Shown here: piece after piece, positions 46,531 to 58,322 of the stretch
Position numbering within the stretch: the stretch's first letter is position 1
How the letters are laid out: the number at the start of each line of letters is the position of its first letter
Source: Apodemus sylvaticus
Lineage: Eukaryota > Chordata > Mammalia > Rodentia > Muridae
Length of the DNA stretch: 64,000 nucleotides
Assembly: GCF_947179515.1 (NCBI RefSeq)
Contig: NC_067472.1
Location: 110,596,506-110,660,505, forward strand
Direction: 5' to 3'
Position numbers and translations under genes: made by a program
Notes under the pieces: model-generated
What the model saw: the letters and a program-made list of their open reading frames with translations, nothing else
Databases searched by the model: none
Told to the model about the DNA's origin: nothing

Positions 46531-47700
46531 CCATAAAGTAGAATTAGAACTATCAAACCAGGAATGTAATACTAGACTCCTGTTGATATCAGATGTTCTG
46601 GAGGGCTGTGTTGTCAGTGTGAGAGAAGATAACCAGGGAGTACACAGGTCTCGGTCTTGGTGGCTCTGAACCTTGAACCATAGGCATATAGGAGAGTTTG
46701 AATTCTTGTTCTTCTATATTATACTTTCACTATGTTCTTTTATTCCCCCACCAATCACAAAGGTGCCTTTTGCTGATAGTGCCCTCTCAAGACTAGATGA
46801 TGTAAACCTTATTGCAAGAGCCTCAAATGTAACACAACAACATTTTAGACGATGTGAGATCTACTCAAATTTTAGATAGAAAAGATGTACATCTTAGAAA
46901 TGATAAAATGGGTTAAGCCTATTCTCATATGACTACTTCAGAGAATGATTATTGCCTGGACAAACTGCATACTACATGTATCCAAGTCTTATATATATAT
47001 CTGTGCCTCTTCAGTATGGCATGAACCACTTGAGAAGATTGTACCTGTGTAATCAATTCCTCAGAGTTCTGTGCATGTGCTATGTAGTTAAAAATATTTA
47101 GAGAACTCTTTTCAAGGCATTCTTAATTGCAACTGAAATATTCATTAGTGGTTTGATATCCATCATCTCCTTTTTATTTCTGAAAGTGAAATTGTGCCCA
47201 TTTTCTTTGTTATCAGCCACAATGTCTGTTCTTATCAATGCATATCATGTGATAAAGTTCATCATCTCATTTATCATTGAAATAATGTATTTTCATGTCA
47301 ACATTATCCTACTCTGAAATTTATTGCTGGACAAAGAAGGTACAGGAATCCCAAAAGGAACCATTTTTCCATGCCCAGATTCTAGTAATGAAGATGATAA
47401 TCAGCTAGCAACTTTTTGTTTTCATGCCTCAGTGAAAGGCATTAATGAGGGATTGATTCATTACGGAGCACAAAAGGGGCATTTCTACTTTTCTTATCTA
47501 TAACCAATTAGAAAAGTACAAAAGGATGCTTGGAGGGGAGAGCAGATGCTGGCGAAGAGGGAGGAACCAGCTACTATGCTTAAGATTGGAACATCTGCTT
47601 ATTGCACAGCAGTGCTTGCATTTGATGCTATCTGCTTCCAATTCTCCAGCACAGGGAGGTTAATGAGACTAAGACTTGCTTGTGAAAGCAAGATTAGAGC
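46531..47700. other. Unassigned, non-repetitive-looking sequence
   Basis: No exon or RNA gene is recognised. 47140-47480 is AT-rich unique-looking DNA with ATTAATGAGG and TTGATTCATTA motifs, and could be a conserved non-coding element. Confidence 0.3.
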
Positions 47701-47702
47701 TC

Positions 47703-47868
47703 CTTTTTTAAAAATTTTATTTTATATATTTACCATTTCTCTCCTCAGACACACCAGAAGAGGGCATTGGAGATGATTGTGAGTCACTATGTGATTGCTG
47801 GGAACTGAATTCAAGATTTCTGGAAGAGCAGTCAGTGCTCTTAACCACTGAGCCATGTCTCCAGCCCA
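47703..47868 (-). mobile_element. B2 SINE
   Basis: In reverse: 'TAACCACTGAGCCATGTCTC' plus CAGCCC (tRNA-derived 5' end), 'CACACCAGAAGAGGGCATTG', and a T-rich left end. Flanks AGATTAGAGCTCCT and AGATGAGCACTCCT may be a decayed target-site duplication. Confidence 0.85.
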
Positions 47869-48282
47869 AGATGAGCACTCCTAAGTATAGAGGGTACACT
47901 CAGAAGGGGCTTGTGTCAATCTATTTCAGCCAATCACATGTCATTAAATGTGGGGGAGATCTCCAGAAAGCCAGGCACCTTGATAATGAGGATGCTACTT
48001 AAAAAAATATGTTATGAAAAGAAATCATCTACTTGATTCAGTAAGAATTTATTGAGAACAATCATGTATTGTGTTAGGCTTAAACAAAAGAGATAGAGTG
48101 TTCATACTACTTTTTGGGTCTCTTTTCTCTCAGACAACCAAAACAAAGCACAAAAGAGATTTAGACAGAATTTTCTTACTCAAATAATGTTTTCCTTTTA
48201 TATGTTGTCTCTTCATCCATTTTATAAATATGTAAATACATACGAGGTATAAAGGCATGGCTTCCCTAGGATACACCAAACA
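47869..48282. other. Unassigned; possible old repeat at ~48035-48110
   Basis: 'AGTAAGAATTTATTGAGAAC' resembles the start of an ancient mammalian repeat. Weak. Confidence 0.3.
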
Positions 48283-48437
48283 CACTCAAACATGCACACA
48301 CATACACACACACATACACATGCACTTACTTATGTGCACATACATGCATATACAGACACTCACATGCATAACACACCCACACACATTAACATACACACAT
48401 ATAAACATTCATACACTCACACATTCACACACATAGA

Positions 48438-48478
<41 letters not shown>
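48283..48478. repeat. CA-rich microsatellite
   Basis: Degenerate CA/CATA units ending in an uninterrupted (CA)n run at ~48440-48477. Confidence 0.95.
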
Positions 48479-48479
<1 letters not shown>

Positions 48480-50240
48480 CTCCTGTACCCTTTGCAGAAT
48501 CTGTCACAACGTCTTCCTCATAGTATGTCCTAAACAAATCTTTGTCACTAATGCTGCTAACAGGAGTGATTTAGCCATTAGATGTTTATGCCTGTGTGTT
48601 ACATGTTAAACATCATTTGATATACATGCCAATTGGTTATTACTTATCAATTTAAAATAATAGTACTAATTTCAGCATTTTGGTTTAAGAAAATGTCAAG
48701 TGATTCATTAGTGAATAATTGTTTTCCTCCTCAAATAAGTTGATTACTGAATTTTATAAAAAAAAAAAAAATGGGAAAAAAAACCCTAAGCATTTTGAAT
48801 AGTTCCTGATAAAAGACTGTCAGGAAGATTAGGCATTTAAATGTTGTTTAATAAAAATCTCATTGTTTAAAATGTACCTTTGCTTTATATTCTCTTTGTG
48901 TTATGAAGAGCCACGGAGACTGAGCTTACAGAAGGAACACAGGAGTTTAGATTTGAAATCATGGGTTTAAGGCTCAGATCTCAGCATTTTATTTTCACTA
49001 CATGACCACTTGTTCTTTCATATACTTGAGTCAGCACCAGCCCGAGTTGTTGAAAAAGCCATGGAGATTTTAGGCATGAAATGTGTTAAGAACTATGGGA
49101 GGTTGTCACTGGAATGTTTATTATTGTGCTTCTGTTAGGGTAAACAATAGAATGGGGGGCTAGCCTATGTCTCTTAGGCTGCTCTGATTCTATGCCAACT
49201 TGAAAATCCTGAGCTAGACCAAGAGTAGCCACAATCTGGAATCATATTAGCATAGATCAGAAAGGTATTTTTCATCTTTGAGGCACTTTCCTCTCAAATT
49301 TTAAGGAGTTGTCATAGACAACACGATGTAATGGATGCAGCAGGGGATTTGCTTCCCCACTCATCCATTCCCTGTGCAGCCACAGGCCACAACACCCTAC
49401 ATAGTTGCAGTGGTACTTGGAAGATATCCAAATGTTTTGTGGCATTAAGGAAAGAACAGTCTCGAATTTGTCTTCTGATGTTCCCAGAAAGAAGGAGCCT
49501 TTCTAGGGACACTGAACCTCAAGAACATTCCAGGCCCTGTGGTTGTCACCAGGGCTCTGCTGCTCAAATTCTACATACACAAACAGAAAGCATCAAGATG
49601 GCAGCAAGATGACTTAAATTGGGGCATACCACTATAAATATTTCTGGTAGCTTCCTCAATATCTATTTCGACTACTTCCTTCCTAACAAACCCTTAATTA
49701 ATTTCAGGGTGGCCATATGCACAGTTTAAAAAACACAAATTTCCCAGTCTCCTTTTAAGTTTGTGACACAATTCTTGATGATAGTTTAAAAGAAAGTCAT
49801 TCTTCAGAGATTTGGAGAAAAGTTTTCAGTGACACAAACTGAATTAGCATTTACCCCCTGCTCTGTGATTTTTTTTTCTTTTTTTTCTTTTTTTTTTTTT
49901 TTTGTAAATCTGGATTAGGTTGGGCAGAGAAGCCAGGCTCCAATGCCAATGAATCTGGGGACAAATATGCCAGCCATGTGAAATTTCTTGCTGCAAGAGA
50001 AAATAAAAGCTGATGTCTGGTCCTATCACTGCAGTTGAATCCGTGTTATGACAAAGTAAATGTGCATTGGAAGCAAGGCAAGAACTTCATGAAGTAATAG
50101 ATTTCCTATAGTATCTGACAAACTGTCAGATTCCAGACCTGAGGCTTCCTTTGTTTTATTTCTTGTCACTGTAGATAACATTAACATTGACTCATGGTAG
50201 AAGTATAATAGTGTGACACAGTGTTTTGATTATGCTAAAT

Positions 50241-50243
<3 letters not shown>
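48479..50243. other. Unassigned; possible MIR trace ~48940-49020 and a T-rich run at 49869-49902
   Basis: The T-rich run TTTTTTTTTCTTTTTTTTCT-like could be a reverse-strand retroelement tail, but no body is recognised next to it. A 93-codon frame (49331-49612) has no recognisable domain. Confidence 0.3.
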
Positions 50244-50282
<39 letters not shown>

Positions 50283-50400
50283 CAGGTCAGGAGATAACTT
50301 TTTAGAGTCCTTTCTGGTTTTCGTTTGGATTTTCCAGGAAACGAACCTAAGGTCATCATGGTTGAGTAGCAAGTGATTTTATCCTCTAAACTGTCCACTG
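50244..50400 (-). mobile_element. B3-like SINE with (GT)n end
   Basis: A (GT)n microsatellite (50244-50281) is followed by 'TCAGGTCAGGAGATAACTTT', 'GGATTTTCCAGGAAACGAAC' and 'AGGTCATCATGGTTGAG', the reverse B3 order. (GT)n runs at the 3' end of such SINEs are common. Confidence 0.55.
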
Positions 50401-51318
50401 ATTATTAGTGAAATGAACATGCAATAATATGAGTGCAAAATCAGGATATGAAAAATGGATGGAGGTGGTGGTAAATATTATACCCATGCCTTTAGTCTAG
50501 AAATGAGACGATGGAGATTCCTAGTGACTAAGAACTGAGCAGGCTGTAATAGCCTAAACATACCGATCAGCTAAGACTGAGCTCAATCTTAATGATGTTT
50601 GTCTCAATCATGATGACTGCATGCTATTTCCATAGTGTCTGATAGCATAGTGACCAGACATGGTCAGAGAGGAGAAAGACTAGTATTCTGTCTATTGAGG
50701 TATGATTTAGGATTTTTTTTTTTAAGATTTCTATTTCTTACCGGATTTTTGACTAACCTTTAGATGCTAATTACCCCCTCTGACCATTATTTCATGCAAA
50801 CCTAGATCAGAAAATAAACCAAATTTAAAAAGACAATGCCAAGATTAAATAGATAAATGTAAGTTAAACATTCAGTTTAGCCCCCATAGTAGGTTCTCAA
50901 TGAACCTACTGAAGAAACAGGAGCACTCATTTTAGCCTTTCCTTTTCTGGTCTATCGCTACAAGCAGAAAACCATTTCTAATCAGTGAAATACAACTATG
51001 TTATAAATATGCAGGAGCAAATCAAAACCATGTGTCCACATGTTTATGGAACAAGAAAGCTGTTGAAAACTAAGCATCTCAGCTGTTTCTGAGTCCTCTC
51101 ATTAACATTTGTTTGCTCTTTTTGATTCCTTTTGTTTTCTCCTATCACAAGTGGTAGCAGGTGCCAAAGTTGAGGGAAAAATATGGTCAGACAAAAAAAA
51201 AATGAGATTATAAATATTGCTTTGTTAACTCTTCTTATGTCCTGAAAACTATAGAAGAGTAAGAGGGAGAAGAATGCAGCTGTATTCCTCCAGCAAGCTT
51301 CTCAACAGAAGACGTGTC
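50401..51318. other. Unassigned sequence
   Basis: No recognisable feature. Confidence 0.35.
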
Positions 51319-51421
51319 CAATGGTTCTCGCACTGCGGCTCATCACAGCTGGGGGGTGTACATCAGATATGAGGAATTATATTAAAGGGTTCCAGCATTA
51401 AGGGAGGTTAAGAACCACGTT
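51319..51421. mobile_element. Short hAT-type non-autonomous DNA transposon (URR1-like)
   Basis: The left end CCAATGGTTCTCGCACTGC and the reverse complement of the right end (GTGGTTCTTAACCTCCC) both resemble hAT-Charlie inverted termini of the 'CAGTGGTTCTCAACC' type. The interior 'AATTATATTAAAGGGTTCC' fits the rodent URR1 family. No transposase is present. Confidence 0.55.
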
Positions 51422-51727
51422 CCAACTTTAGACATTCCAAATTGTTTTTTTTTTCAAATACATGTTAAAGGACTCTGACAGAGTTATAAAAATGATCACT
51501 AAAGACTCAGTGGTTTCACTAAGTTTATGATGCTGTGTTGGGATGCTTCCATAGCTGTCCTTGGCTGAATAAAGATACCAGATGGACAATCCTGGTAGGC
51601 TTTCCAGCTGTGGTGGTCAATGTGGCAATGGTGATGAAAGTACCAGACAAAGGCCTTTAAACTGGGTTAGCATAAAAGGACTGGCCATTCCAGTGTGCCT
51701 GGACCTCTGAGTTTTGTAAAGATTTAT

Positions 51728-51870
51728 TTCTCTCCCTATCCCTGTCTCTGTCTTTGTCTCTGTCTCTGTGTATGTGTGTATGTGTGTGAGAGAGAGACAG
51801 AGAGAGAGAGACACAGAGAGAGACACAGAGAGAGACACAGAGAGAGACAGAGAGAGACACACACACACAC

Positions 51871-51911
<41 letters not shown>
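51728..51911. repeat. (CTGT)n, (GAGACA)n and (GA)n simple repeat
   Basis: A short CTGTCT block is followed by a GTGTAT patch, a GAGACACA block and an uninterrupted (GA)n run (~51874-51911). Long frames here are artefacts. Confidence 0.95.
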
Positions 51912-51915
<4 letters not shown>

Positions 51916-52089
51916 TTAATACTGATATCCTCAGAGTTCAGAGGAAAGCATCAAATCATATAGAGGAGGAGTCACAGGCAGTTAAACTAACTGGTGTGTC
52001 TCTTCTGGAAACTAACTCAGTTCTGCAAAATCAACAAGTGCTTTTAACTTCTAATCCATCTTTGTGACTCTGGATTTCATATGTTTTAA

Positions 52090-52450
52090 TTAACTAAATG
52101 ATTAACTTCACATTCTGACTACAGTTTTCCCTTATTCGACTCCTCTTAGTATTCCCTCCCACTTTACTCCCTCTTATCCACTCCTCTTCCCTTTCTCTTC
52201 AGAGAAGGGGAGGCCTTCCATTGATGGCTTTGCTGGCCTTGGCGTATCAAGTAGCAGTAAGACGAGGTACATCTTCTACTGAGGTTAAAAGAGGCAGCCC
52301 TATAGTAGGACAATGTCCCAAAGGTAGGAAATAGAGTCAGAGACCACCTGTCCTCCCAATTAGGAGTCCCATATGAAGACGAAGCTACACAACTGGAACA
52401 TATATACAAAAGGTCTAGATCAGTCACATGCAGACTCACTTGTTGGGGCC
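52090..52450 (-). mobile_element. Lx-type L1 3' UTR fragment, minus strand
   Basis: 'TTAATTAACTAAATGATTAA' forms the decayed tail. 'CATTGATGGCTTTGCTGGCC', 'TTGGCGTATCAAGTAGCAG' and 'TTAGGAGTCCCATATGAAG' follow in reverse Lx order. Confidence 0.6.
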
Positions 52451-53945
52451 TCAAGGGGAGACCAGTGAATACCACTGAGAAGGGAAAATAGAATAGACAT
52501 AGTTGGTTTGATGAGGGAAATAGATAGAGGTAGGGGTAGGGAAGGGGGTGAGATCAGAATTGATCATATAGGGGGATGACAGAGGGAGACAGGCAAGACT
52601 TCCAATGGAGGGAGTGAGATACCAACCCAGCCACAAAAGAAGAGCAGGAATAAAAATGGAGCAGAAATTGATGGAATGACTAACCAACAACTGGTCCAGC
52701 TTGAGGCCTATGCCACAAGAGGGAGCACACCACTGGGACTCTTAATTACATTTGCTATACTTACAGACAGGATCCTAGCATAATCATACCTATCAACAGG
52801 TACAGAGACCCGCAGTCAAACATTAGGTAGATCTTGGGGAAATCCAAAAAAAAAAAAAAAAAAAAAAAAAAAGGAAAAAACACCCAGGATACAATCCACA
52901 GAACTTGAAAAGGTTTTCAAGTGGAAGAGACAAAGTGAGGATGCCTCTATCACACTTGGGAAGGAGAAGAAGGCAATCACGATGGGTGGAGTGGGGGAAG
53001 AGGGAGGGAAGAACCTGGATGGAAGAGGGGATGGGGGGCGGACAAAGGGTAACATGATCAGGGACAGCACTGAAATCCTGAGGGCCAGCAGAAAGAATGG
53101 AAACAGGCAACCTCCAGAGGTAGGATGTGGGGCAACCCTCTAGCAAGTACTAGAGACCTGTGAGGTGAGACACTCTTAGGACTCAAAAGGAGGGACCTGA
53201 GATGAAATGCCCTACAGTAAGTAGAGGGAACTTGTAGAGTCCACCAGTAGAAAGACAGGACGTCAAGTGGAGGGATGGGGTTGCCATCACATGGTCAAAT
53301 ATCCTGACCCAGAATTGTTCCTGTCTAACAGAACTGCAGAGAGGAAAATGTAGAAGAGCCTGAACGAAAGGAGGTACAGTGACAGGCCCAAATTAGGACA
53401 GCTCAAGGTGACAATTCAAGGCCTAATACTAATACTGATGCTATGGTGAGCTTATAGACAGGAGCCTATCATGGTTGCCCTCTAAGAGGCCCAACAAGCA
53501 GCTGAAAGAATCAGATATAGATATTTATGCTTAACCAATGGACAGATGCCCCTGTGGTTGAATTAGAGGTAAGCTGGAAGAAGGTGAGGCAGAGGGTGAC
53601 CCCATAGGAAGATGAGTAATCTCAACTAACCAGGACCCCTGAGATCTCTCAGACACTGAGCCACCAACCAGGCAGCATACACCAGCTGATATGAGCCCCC
53701 CCCCCCCCGGCCCCAGTACACATACAGCAGAGGCTGCCTGGCCTGGCCTTAGTGAGAGAAGATGCACCTAACCCTTGAGAGACTCGAGGCTCCAGTAAAT
53801 GGGGAGGTCTGGTGGAGTGGGTGGTGGGGATTGAGGACATCCTCTTTCAGATGGGGAAGAGGTACTGGATGAGGAACAGTCAGAGGGCAGATTAGGAGAA
53901 GGATAAGAACTGAACTGTAAAATATATTAAATAATAATAATATTA
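52451..53945 (+). mobile_element. Lx-type L1 3' UTR patchwork, plus strand
   Basis: Purine-rich L1/Lx text in plus orientation: 'GGTACAGAGACCCGCAGTC', then a 28-base A run (52845-52872), then 'GGAAAAAACACCCAGGATAC' and 'GTGAGGATGCCTCTATCAC', 'TTATAGACAGGAGCCTATC', and an A-rich end near 53945. Parts of the Lx 3' UTR appear out of simple order, so more than one insertion or a rearranged copy is likely. Confidence 0.6.
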
Positions 53946-54169
53946 ATATAAAGAATATCTATAGAAACAACTAACCTGGGCCTGTAGGGGCTCACAGAAT
54001 CTAGACTTCATATTTTTAGAAGTCAAAATCTCAATAAACTCTTCATTATGTGTTAAATATGGTGAATGGTCACCATAGTGGAAATAAGATTTGGTGATGG
54101 GTGGAGCACCAAACTAAGTACTTTCATGGTGAAGCACATATCCCTCTTCTGTCTCTTTCCTTTTGTCAT
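53946..54169. other. Unassigned sequence
   Basis: No recognisable feature. Confidence 0.35.
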
Positions 54170-54292
54170 TTTTGTCACTGTCTCTGTCTTTTTGTCTCTC
54201 TGTCTCTCAGATTGTCTGTTTCTCTCTTTCACATACACCGAGACACACACAGACACAGATGTATACAGACAAAATGAGAGACAGATGCACAT

Positions 54293-54375
<83 letters not shown>
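54170..54375. repeat. (CTGT)n, (CA)n and (GA)n composite simple repeat
   Basis: A TCTGTCT block, a GACACA block, a (CA)n run (~54292-54323) and a (GA)n run (~54324-54375) follow one another. The layout is similar to that at 3550-3692 and 51728-51911. Confidence 0.95.
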
Positions 54376-54379
<4 letters not shown>

Positions 54380-55845
54380 CCTTCTACCCTTATTGATGGC
54401 TCAAAAAACCATCTCCAGTCACTCAGTAGTAAAATCAGCCTGGTCAGACAAAACAAAGAAGACATATTTATGACGATTTCTATCCTGTAGACTCTGGAAT
54501 CCTCTCCATAGAATGCATTCATGGGATTTCTTTCTTTGTAGGGTGAAGGGCTGAACTGAATGAATGACAAAGGCAGTCTAAAGCAACATAAACTTGGGGT
54601 GATACCTTCACTGCTGTGGATTTTGCAGGTAAGGCAACAATCACCATGCTTCAAGAATCTGTGTGCCAAGTCCAAAGAGGCATAGTACTTCATTGTCATT
54701 GTATATGTGGATCCAGATAAATTCTTCACTCATTTATTATGCAGAGACACAAATATATTACATAGTGACTTTTTGAAGACTTATGTATACACATGCTCCA
54801 GTGTAATCCTGTTAAATACTTCAACAGCTCTGTGAAGGGTGGTATGGGAGTAGGTAGCCTAGGATTCAGACTGGAAAGAAACATGAAACTAAAATTGGAT
54901 TTGTTTACTATCTCAGTAGATCATCCTTTCCTATCTCTTCAGACACATTCATCTGTAAAGTAGGTTCTCTTTATGTCCTAAGCTAATTTTCTGGATTAAA
55001 TAAGCAATCAAGCATCCGATAGTTTTGTAAAATGTCATCCAGATGTCATTATTTCTCCTGTTAAAACACATGCCCAATATATTTAGTAACTGTGAGCAAT
55101 TTAATTAATGTCACTGACAGCAACTCTGTAGGAAATATTTGGAGGTAGAGACTGTAATTATGGCCTCTGTTAATTTTATTACCACACCCTCAACCTACAC
55201 AAAGGAATCATATGTATAATACAAATGTGTCCCCAATTTAAAATTCAATACTGTTTCTTTAAGCTCAAGGTTCTTTGAGCTTATTCACATTCTTACATTC
55301 AGATATTAAATTATTTATCTACTGGTAATATCAGTACAAATAGAAGCCTCATTTAAAAAATATTAGTTAAATCCCAAAACTGTGAATATTGAGTGAGGTT
55401 TGTAGTTAAACAAACAGAACTAAAGTTGCAGTGGTTGCAGTGTGTATCTTGAAACTGTATAGGAATGCTGGGGCTGGAGTGAGCTTCTCTACTATGAAAT
55501 GTGTTCATATCACCATGGTAACAGACCACAAAACAGAAAGTACAATACTGTAATTTGTGTATGTTGGCATGTAGAAGAAATAAAGCATCATGGGAAGGTG
55601 GAAATGGGGCATCAATCTCATTCTGACTGAAATAGAAATGATGTTCTTCACAATAGGCATCATGTATGCAGAGCTCTGGCAGTATCAAATAACCAGGGAG
55701 TATGTCTGGGAGATGAAGTTTAGAGAAATGGGCATGAGCATAGGCATAGAATACCTAGACAACACTGATCGAAAGTATAGACAAGCGACCTTCAGTGAGT
55801 CTCTTGAACAAGCTTCTCAAGGACTAAGAAATTAAGATGCTATAA
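54376..55845. other. Unassigned; possible MIR remnant at ~54930-55060
   Basis: 'CATTCATCTGTAAAGTAGG' and 'TTCTGGATTAAATAAGC' follow the MIR 3' order. No gene is seen. Confidence 0.4.
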
Positions 55846-55858
55846 CATTTATTTCTGA
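55846..55858 (+). repeat. Left target-site duplication of L1 copy B
   Basis: CATTTATTTCTGA, repeated exactly at 62494-62506. Confidence 0.93.
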
Positions 55859-57057
55859 CTCGGTGGCGGCGGCGGCGGCGGCAGCAGCACTGACTGGTCC
55901 AGCTGAAGGGCCATCAGCAGTGGAACCAAGGTGACACAGGGTCCAGTTAGGCCCTGCGCCCACAACCACTGACCTTCGCTGACCAGCCGGGCAGCAAGCA
56001 GCTGCGGTTCTGCAGAGCCTTTCGCTGCACAGAAGTCACTTCAGAACTAGGCTTCTGGCCAGTCAGGAGAGATTCACCTCCATCTTGATTTCAGACTCCA
56101 GAGATCGGACAGACTGAGGTACACAAACATAATCCGAGGCCAACACCGCAGGGGTCTGAGCCCGACGGGCGTTGGCCTGCACCCAGGCCCTGGGCTGTTC
56201 GAGTGGCCATCGGGGTGCCAACCCAGCCAGGAGGTTTTTTATGCCCTGGCCGGCACACGCGCCGCCATTTTGCCTACAGGACCCAGAGTGCTCGGGAGGG
56301 CAGAGACAGTTAACAAGCGTAGCCTGAGGCTAACAAAACGGGGGTCTAGGTCCCAAAAGGCACAGGACTGACCCCAAGAACTGGGCGGCTTGGTGGGCCA
56401 TCTGTGTGTCAACCCGCCCAGGAGGTTGTTAGCACAACAGACTCTCCCGGTGCTTTCCGGGAACGCGGACGCGCACGCTGGCCATCTGGGTCACCTGGTG
56501 GACCCAATTAACAGTCATAGCGCTAGGGAAACTTTGCTCGGACCTTGGCCTCCCAGGCTTTTTTCTGGACTCAGGGACTGGGCGGCCAGGCTAACCTTGT
56601 GTGCGCCAGCCCAGTTGGGGAATCGGCTGCCCAGCGGAGTGAGCAGAACACAGGGGAGGTCACAGGAGCATACACCTTCAGTGCTCCCTGGGGGTGCACA
56701 CGGGCTCCATCTGGTCCACAGACACAATCTGGGGCAAGGCCTCAGGCAGAAGCCCTCAGCTCAACTCTCTCCGCTTCAGATCAGCCTGGGTGGCCGCACC
56801 ACATCTCCAGATCCCTCAAGAGGCTAGTGGGGGCTTCCAGGCGGCCAGCTGGGAGAAGTCAGTGTGCTCCGGTAAATCCTGCGGGCCCCAGCGGGAGCCT
56901 TCAGGTGCCTGCTTCAGGATCTGAACAGCCTGGACAGCAGCACCCTGTCTACAGGCAGTGCAGGGTGTAAGCTGTGCACCAGAGGCCAACGGGGAAGGGG
57001 CAGCTTGCACTGGTGAGTCCAGCACTGACAAGACCAAGTAACACCAGTGAGAGCTAG
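55859..57057 (+). promoter_or_regulatory. L1 copy B 5' UTR and internal promoter
   Basis: A 1199-bp GC- and CpG-rich leader. The first ~25 bases hold a GGC triplet run followed by CAGCAGCAC, absent from copy A. From ATCAGCAGTGG (55913) onward it aligns with copy A. The 5' sense frame seen in A is split here between 56390-56827 and 56545-56970 by a one-base difference near 56630. Confidence 0.8.
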
Positions 57058-58263
57058 ATGGCAAAAGGCAAACGCAGGAACGTCACTAACAGAAATCAAG
57101 GCAATATGGCAACATCTGAACCCAATTCTCCTCTACCAGCATGTCCTGGATACCCCATCACACCAGTAAAACATGATTTGGATTTAAAATCACTGGTCAT
57201 GATGCTGGTACAGGAACACATGAAGGACATACTTAAAGAAATTCAGGAGAAAATGGATCAAAAGTTAGAAGCCCTTGCAAGGGAAACACAAAAATCATTG
57301 AAAGAAATCCAGGAGAATACAAAAGCCAACAAGGAGGAAATGCAAAAAACACTTAAAGAAACACAGGAGAACTTTGGTCAACAGGCTGAGGTCATGAAAG
57401 AGAAAACACAAAAATCTCTTAAAGAATTACAGGAAAGCACAAACAAGCAAGTGAAGGAGCTAAGCAAAACCATCCAGGATCTAAAATCAGAAGTAGAAAC
57501 AACTAAGAAAACTCAAAAGGAGACAACTTTGGAGATAGAAAGCCTTGGGAAGAAATCAGGGGACAGAGATGCAAATATCAACAACAGAATACAAGAAATA
57601 GAAGAAAGAATGTCAGATGCTGAAGATTCCATAGAAACCATGGACTCAACAGTTAAAGAAAATGCAAAATGCAAAAAGCTTGTAACCCAAAATATCCAGG
57701 AAATCCAGGACACAATGAGAAGACCAAACCTAAGGATTATAGGCATAGATGAGAGTGAAGATTTACAACTTAAAGGGCCAGCAAATATCTTCAATAAAAT
57801 TATGGAAGAAAACTTCCCTAACCTAAAGAGAGAGATGCCCATGAATATACAAGAAGCCTACAGAACTCCAAACAGACTGGACCAGAACAGAAATACTTCC
57901 CGTCACATAATAATCCAAACACCAAATGTTCTAAACAAAGAAAGAATATTAAAGGCAGTAAGAGAAAAAGGCCAAGTAACATATAAAGGAAGACCTATCA
58001 GAATCACAGCAGACTTTTCACCTGAGACTATGAAGGCTAGAAGGTCCTGGGCAGATCTCATGCAGACTCTAAGAGAACACAAATGCCAACCAAAACTACT
58101 ATATCCAGCAAAACTCTCAATCACCATAGATGGAGAAACTAAGATATTTCACGACAAAACCAAGTTTACCCAATATCTATCCATAAACCCAGCCCTACAA
58201 AGGATAATAGGAGGAAAGCACCAATACAAGGAGGGAAACTTCACCCTGGAAAAAGCAAGATAG
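57058..58263 (+). CDS. ORF1: LINE-1 ORF1 protein (401 aa), copy B
   Basis: An intact RNA-binding chaperone frame of the same design as copy A: MAKGKRRNVTNRNQG start, coiled coil, RRM-like domain beginning near RRPNLRIIGIDE, and C-terminal domain with REKGQVTYKGRPIRITADF. It has a single full 66-bp coiled-coil unit (57337-57402) where copy A has two, which explains the 22-residue difference. It could still make protein if transcribed. Confidence 0.97.
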   Translation: MAKGKRRNVTNRNQGNMATSEPNSPLPACPGYPITPVKHDLDLKSLVMMLVQEHMKDILKEIQEKMDQKLEALARETQKSLKEIQENTKANKEEMQKTLKETQENFGQQAEVMKEKTQKSLKELQESTNKQVKELSKTIQDLKSEVETTKKTQKETTLEIESLGKKSGDRDANINNRIQEIEERMSDAEDSIETMDSTVKENAKCKKLVTQNIQEIQDTMRRPNLRIIGIDESEDLQLKGPANIFNKIMEENFPNLKREMPMNIQEAYRTPNRLDQNRNTSRHIIIQTPNVLNKERILKAVREKGQVTYKGRPIRITADFSPETMKARRSWADLMQTLREHKCQPKLLYPAKLSITIDGETKIFHDKTKFTQYLSINPALQRIIGGKHQYKEGNFTLEKAR

Positions 58264-58322
58264 TAACCTTTCATCAAACCCAAAAGAAGTTAAGCAATCA
58301 AATTTAAAAAATAACATCAAAA

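Noticed and set aside
49331..49612. 93-codon plus-strand frame
   Set aside because: No recognisable domain and not near any exon-like signal.
24249..54375. Regularly spaced short repeats suggesting a CRISPR-like array
   Set aside because: Only simple-sequence and retroelement repeats are present. There is no repeat-spacer pattern and the DNA is mammalian.
51617..54729. Ser-rich and Arg/Glu-rich frames, one of 166 codons
   Set aside because: They are driven by GA/CT/CA simple repeats.
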